Below the pieces are notes generated by a model. It saw only the letters and a program-made list of their open reading frames with translations, searched no databases and was not told the DNA's origin. The translations under genes were made by a program, and so were the position numbers. Of a stretch of 9,302 nt of DNA, positions 6,552 through 9,302 are shown one piece after another (positions within the stretch are counted from its first letter, which is position 1; each line of letters begins with the position of its first letter). Source of the stretch: CAZEZY01 sp964516635 (GTDB lineage: Bacteria; Pseudomonadota; Gammaproteobacteria; Burkholderiales; Burkholderiaceae_C); assembly GCA_964516635.1 (NCBI GenBank), contig CAZEZY010000094.1, forward strand, positions 1 through 9,302, written 5' to 3'.

Positions 6552-6775
6552 TCAGGCGACTGACGGCCCGGACTGCATCCGATTCACGATCTCGGACACC
6601 TGGACATCGGGTTGATCCAGCGCTTTTCGGATCGACAAGCCCAGCCGGAAACACGTGGGAAAAACCATGTGGCCAGCCAGTAGATGATCTGGTCATGGGC
6701 CATGAACGGCGCATCGTCGAACAATACGGACCCTCTGCGCCATGCTCGGCATGACGCTTTGCTTGAAGACGACAC
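6552..6775 (-). pseudogene. Frameshifted gene remnant of unknown function
   Basis: Two adjoining minus-strand frames look like one broken gene. The upstream frame (from ATG 6775) includes VLFDDAPFMAHDQIIYWLATWFF. The downstream frame, one base out of register, reads PTCFRLGLSIRKALDQPDV and then VSEIVNRMQSGPSVA to a TGA at 6552-6554. They meet at a run of five T (plus-strand A run 6660-6664). Adding one T would join them into an uninterrupted frame of about 74 codons. In the downstream frame about 77% of third positions are G or C against about 63% at first and 49% at second positions (my hand count), the pattern expected of coding DNA in this genome. The SIRKALDQPDVQVSEIV segment is helical and weakly recalls the start of an HDOD domain, but this is too short to rely on. 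The gene is far shorter than a normal domain, so it is probably a leftover. Confidence 0.4.
6750..6763 (+). repeat. Imperfect direct repeat, copy 2
   Basis: CATGACGCTTTGCT pairs with the copy at 6513-6527. It lies at the 5' end of the minus-strand remnant, so the pair brackets it. Confidence 0.35.
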
Positions 6776-6785
6776 AAGTGAAAAG

Positions 6786-6971
6786 ATGAAAATGTTCGAT
6801 CATGTCAATCGCCATCCCCTATGCCGGGGCTGGCGGACCGGCGCGGCGATGCTGCCACCCCCAACAGCGCGCGCGGTGTACCTGAAGCTGGAATCGGCCA
6901 ACTGCCAGACACCCGACCGCTACGGCGCCGCCGAAGCCATGGCCATGGGTCTCGCCACTGGCCTGCGCTGA
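6786..6971 (+). CDS. Short unassigned reading frame, small protein or gene fragment
   Basis: This frame encodes 61 residues from ATG 6786 and ends 21 bases before the polA stop, converging with it. I do not recognise it. The second half, containing TARAVYLKLESANCQTPDRY and then GAAEAMAMGLATGLR, has about 85% G or C at third positions with lower values at first and second positions (hand count), which is a strong coding pattern. The first half is weaker (about 61%). The LKLESAN...DR arrangement faintly resembles the substrate loop of PLP-dependent cysteine or threonine synthases (LKLE.xN..xS.KDR), but the lysine that binds PLP is absent (PDR replaces KDR), so any such origin would be a non-functional fragment. 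There is no good ribosome site, only AAGTGAAAAG just before the ATG. The start could lie further upstream in the same frame, at 6684. Confidence 0.3.
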   Translation: MKMFDHVNRHPLCRGWRTGAAMLPPPTARAVYLKLESANCQTPDRYGAAEAMAMGLATGLR

Positions 6972-6992
6972 CCCGTGACGCTCGGCTCGGTA

Positions 6993-9302
6993 TCAGTGGG
7001 CCTGCTCCCAGTTCGCGCCCACGCCCACCTCGGCCTGCAACGGCACCTTGAGCTGCGCCACCCCGGCCATCAGGCGCGGCACTTCGGTCTTGAGCCAGCC
7101 GACTTCAGCCTCGGGCACCTCGAACACCAGTTCGTCGTGCACCTGCATGATCATTCGGGTGGCCCTGCCCTGGGCGTCGAGCGCCTGCTGCACCGCGACC
7201 ATGCTCATCTTGATGAGGTCGGCCGCCGTGCCCTGCATGGGCGCGTTGATGGCGGCACGCTCGGCCCCGGCTCGGCGCGGGCCGTTCGGGCTGTTGATTT
7301 CGGGCAGGTACAGGCGGCGGCCGAACACCGTTTCCACATAGCCTCGCGCCTTGGCCTGGGCCTTGGTTTCGTCCATGTAGTGGCGCACGCCGGCAAAACG
7401 CTGGAAGTAGCGATCGATGTAGTTCTTGGCGGCGGTATTGTCGATGCCCAACGCCTTGGCCAGGCCATAGCTGCTCATGCCATAGATGAGCCCGAAATTG
7501 ATGACCTTGGCATAACGGCGCTGCTCGCTGCTCACCTGGTCGGGCGATAAGCCAAACACTTCGGCTGCGGTCGCGCGGTGCACGTCCATCCCTTCGGCAA
7601 AGGCCTTGAGGAGCGCACTGTCGCCACTGATGTGCGCCATGATGCGCAACTCGATCTGCGAATAGTCGGCGCTGGCAATCAGGCTCCCTGGCGGCGCCAC
7701 AAAGGCCTCGCGAACGCGCCGGCCTTCGGCCGTGCGGATGGGAATGTTCTGCAGGTTGGGCTCGTTGCTGGACAGCCGCCCGGTGACAGCCACGGCCTGC
7801 GCGTAGTGGGTGTGGACGCGGCCCGTCCGCGGGTGGGCCAGCGCGGCCAGCTTGTCGGTGTAGGTGCCCTTGAGCTTGGACAGCGAACGGTGCTCCAGGA
7901 TTTTGGCGGGCAGCGGGTAGTCTTCAGCGAGCTTTTCCAGCACTTCTTCGTCGGTGCTGCGAGCGCCGGTCGCGGTTTTTTTCACCACCGGCAGGCCCAG
8001 CTTGTCAAAGAAGATCTCGCCCAACTGCTTGGGGCTGCTCAGGTTGAAGGGCTGGCCCGCCATGGCATAGGCCTCCTGTTCCAGTTGCAGGATGCGCTGG
8101 CCCAGTTCATGACTCTGGCGTGCGAGCGTGTCGCCGCTGATCAACACCCCATTGCGCTCGATGCGGTACAGCACCTCGCTGCTGGCGATTTCCAGCTCGT
8201 AGATGGCGCGGAGCCGGTCGTCGGCCTGCAGGCGTGGCCACAGCACGCGGTGCACGTCCAGCGTCTGGTCGCTGTCTTCACACGAATACTCGGCGGCCTT
8301 GTCGATGGCCACCTGGGCGAACGGGATCTGGTGGGCGCCTTTGCCGCACAGGCTTTCATAGCTGATGCCGGTGCGCCCCAAGTGCCGCTCGGCCAGACTG
8401 CCCAGGTTGTGCGGCTTGTGCACTTCCAGCACGTAGCTCTGCAGCATGGTGTCGTGGGCGTAACCCTGCACCTCGATGCCGTGGTTGGCAAACACGTGCC
8501 GGTCGTACTTGATGTGCTGCCCCAGTTTGAAGCAAGTGGGGTTTTCCAGCCAGGGTTTCAGGCGCGCCAGCACCTCGTCACGCGGCAACTGCACGGGCGC
8601 ATCCGGCCCGCTGTGTGCCAGGGGGATGTAGGCGGCTTCCCCGGGCTCCACGCTGAAGGACAGGCCGACGATCTCTGCCCGCATGTCGTCCAGCGACGTG
8701 GTTTCGGTGTCCAGCGCCACCAGCCCGGCGGCTTCCAGGCGGGCCAGCCAGCGATCCAAGGCATCCCAGGTGAGCAGCGTTTCGTACCGTTTGTGGCTGA
8801 CGACCGACACCAAGGGTTCTGGTTCGGCAAACAGATCGGCTGTCTGGCCGCTGGGCGGCGGGGCATTCCGGTCGGGCTCAGCAGCTGCCACCTCGTCCGC
8901 CTGCAGCGCACGGGCCAATCCCTTGAAGCCAAATCGCTCGTAAAAGGCCCGCAGGGATGAAACCTCTCGATCGCGCAAGGCCAGCGCCTCCAGGGCGGGC
9001 AGCCCAGGCACCCATCCGTTCAGGTCACAGTCGGTCTTGATGGTCACGAGTTGCCGCCCGGTCGGCAACCAGTCCAGGGCCTTGCGGAGGTTTTCCCCCG
9101 CCACGCCTTTGATCTGGTCGGCGTGAGCCAGCACCCCGTCCAGCGAGCCGTGTTCCAGCAACCACCTCGCTGCCGTCTTGGGCCCCACTTTCTCGACACC
9201 GGGCACGTTGTCCACCGTATCGCCCACCAGCGCCTGAAAATCCACCATCAGGTGAGGGGGGACGCCGAATTCGGCCGTCACACCGGCCACATCGCGCACC
9301 TT
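6993..9302 (-). CDS. polA: DNA polymerase I (5' end missing)
   Basis: DNA polymerase I fills gaps and removes RNA primers during replication and repair. The visible 768 residues (numbered from GTG 9299, with one in-frame codon before it) lack about 160 N-terminal residues, because catalytic positions are offset from E. coli PolA by exactly 160. Residues 1-95 are the end of the 5' nuclease domain with its helix-hairpin-helix (VGDTVDNVPGVEKVGPKTAA). The 3'-5' proofreading domain, about 165-370, keeps its acidic site: D197 and E199 in LDTETTS, D266 in HIKYDRH, and Y338/D342 in YSCEDSD. The polymerase domain has motif A ASADYSQIELR (D545), motif B RRYAKVINFGLIYG (K598, F602, Y606) and motif C MQVHDELVFEV (H721, D722, E723). 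All three activities are therefore likely intact. A low-complexity linker (EPDRNAPPPSGQTADLF, about 141-157) joins the first two domains. Confidence 0.97.
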   Translation of the reverse strand, partial: KVRDVAGVTAEFGVPPHLMVDFQALVGDTVDNVPGVEKVGPKTAARWLLEHGSLDGVLAHADQIKGVAGENLRKALDWLPTGRQLVTIKTDCDLNGWVPGLPALEALALRDREVSSLRAFYERFGFKGLARALQADEVAAAEPDRNAPPPSGQTADLFAEPEPLVSVVSHKRYETLLTWDALDRWLARLEAAGLVALDTETTSLDDMRAEIVGLSFSVEPGEAAYIPLAHSGPDAPVQLPRDEVLARLKPWLENPTCFKLGQHIKYDRHVFANHGIEVQGYAHDTMLQSYVLEVHKPHNLGSLAERHLGRTGISYESLCGKGAHQIPFAQVAIDKAAEYSCEDSDQTLDVHRVLWPRLQADDRLRAIYELEIASSEVLYRIERNGVLISGDTLARQSHELGQRILQLEQEAYAMAGQPFNLSSPKQLGEIFFDKLGLPVVKKTATGARSTDEEVLEKLAEDYPLPAKILEHRSLSKLKGTYTDKLAALAHPRTGRVHTHYAQAVAVTGRLSSNEPNLQNIPIRTAEGRRVREAFVAPPGSLIASADYSQIELRIMAHISGDSALLKAFAEGMDVHRATAAEVFGLSPDQVSSEQRRYAKVINFGLIYGMSSYGLAKALGIDNTAAKNYIDRYFQRFAGVRHYMDETKAQAKARGYVETVFGRRLYLPEINSPNGPRRAGAERAAINAPMQGTAADLIKMSMVAVQQALDAQGRATRMIMQVHDELVFEVPEAEVGWLKTEVPRLMAGVAQLKVPLQAEVGVGANWEQAH

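Larger units (their letters stand above)
6442..6992. other. 551-base region between polA and the pyrophosphorylase gene
   Basis: This gap separates the 3' end of polA from the head of the minus-strand pyrophosphorylase-pgi cluster. It must contain that cluster's promoter, though I see no convincing -35/-10 pair; TATCAT on the minus strand at 6498-6503 is the best -10 candidate. No clear hairpin plus T-run terminator follows polA. The region also holds a broken minus-strand coding stretch, a short plus-strand reading frame and an imperfect direct repeat, listed separately. It looks like a site of gene decay. Confidence 0.6.

Noticed and set aside
6466..6777. A 103-residue minus-strand frame across the gap as an intact gene
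   Set aside because: Its product has poor protein character, and the other two minus-strand frames carry the coding signature here, so it is more likely the third frame of a broken gene.
6442..6992. A Spot 42-like small RNA downstream of polA, as in enteric bacteria
   Set aside because: I see no strong promoter paired with a hairpin and T run here, and that RNA is not known to me from this lineage.
6905..6992. An intrinsic terminator for polA
   Set aside because: There are short palindromes such as CCATGGCCATGG, but none is followed by a T run on the minus strand.
7578..8960. A 460-residue open frame on the plus strand, antisense to polA
   Set aside because: It lies wholly opposite the conserved polA frame, shows no domain I recognise, and long antisense frames are expected in GC-rich coding DNA.
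6993..9302. An unusual or proofreading-deficient DNA polymerase I
   Set aside because: All exonuclease and polymerase catalytic residues are present at a constant offset from E. coli PolA, so this is an ordinary polA.

Overview
This is a GC-rich window, strongly GC-biased at third codon positions, with six well-supported protein genes. The gene content and protein style suggest a betaproteobacterium of the order Burkholderiales, probably Comamonadaceae-like. That placement is inferred from motif flavour and gene neighbourhood; no search was run. Two genes are cut by the window edges: the first (5' end lost at base 1) and polA (5' end lost at base 9302).

Layout. Bases 1-2761 hold a plus-strand cluster: a Rieske-type ring-hydroxylating oxygenase alpha subunit, an EamA/DMT-family 10-helix transporter, and a two-domain sulfurtransferase of the 3-mercaptopyruvate type (CGSGVTA active loop). 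The last two overlap by ATGA and are probably co-translated. The sulfurtransferase meets a minus-strand gene tail to tail, with overlapping stop codons. Bases 2758-6441 are a minus-strand cluster, read from right to left: a sugar-nucleotide pyrophosphorylase with a left-handed beta-helix tail, then glucose-6-phosphate isomerase (pgi) one base later, then a Tat-exported dienelactone-hydrolase-family protein behind an 89-base gap with a perfect 14-base palindrome. Bases 6993-9302 are polA on the minus strand, with an intact proofreading site.

The 551 bases between polA and the pyrophosphorylase gene (6442-6992) are the least ordinary part. They hold a minus-strand stretch with a clear coding signature, broken at a run of five T (minus strand), and a separate short plus-strand reading frame with strongly coding-like base composition at its 3' end. 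An imperfect 14/15-base direct repeat flanks the minus-strand remnant.

Functionally, pgi and the pyrophosphorylase fit together at the hexose-phosphate node: isomerisation of glucose-6-P and fructose-6-P beside activation of a hexose-1-P for surface polysaccharide. The remaining genes are ordinary accessory metabolism and housekeeping. I do not see a convincing new multi-gene system. The best leads are the broken-gene region and the small unassigned frame beside it.
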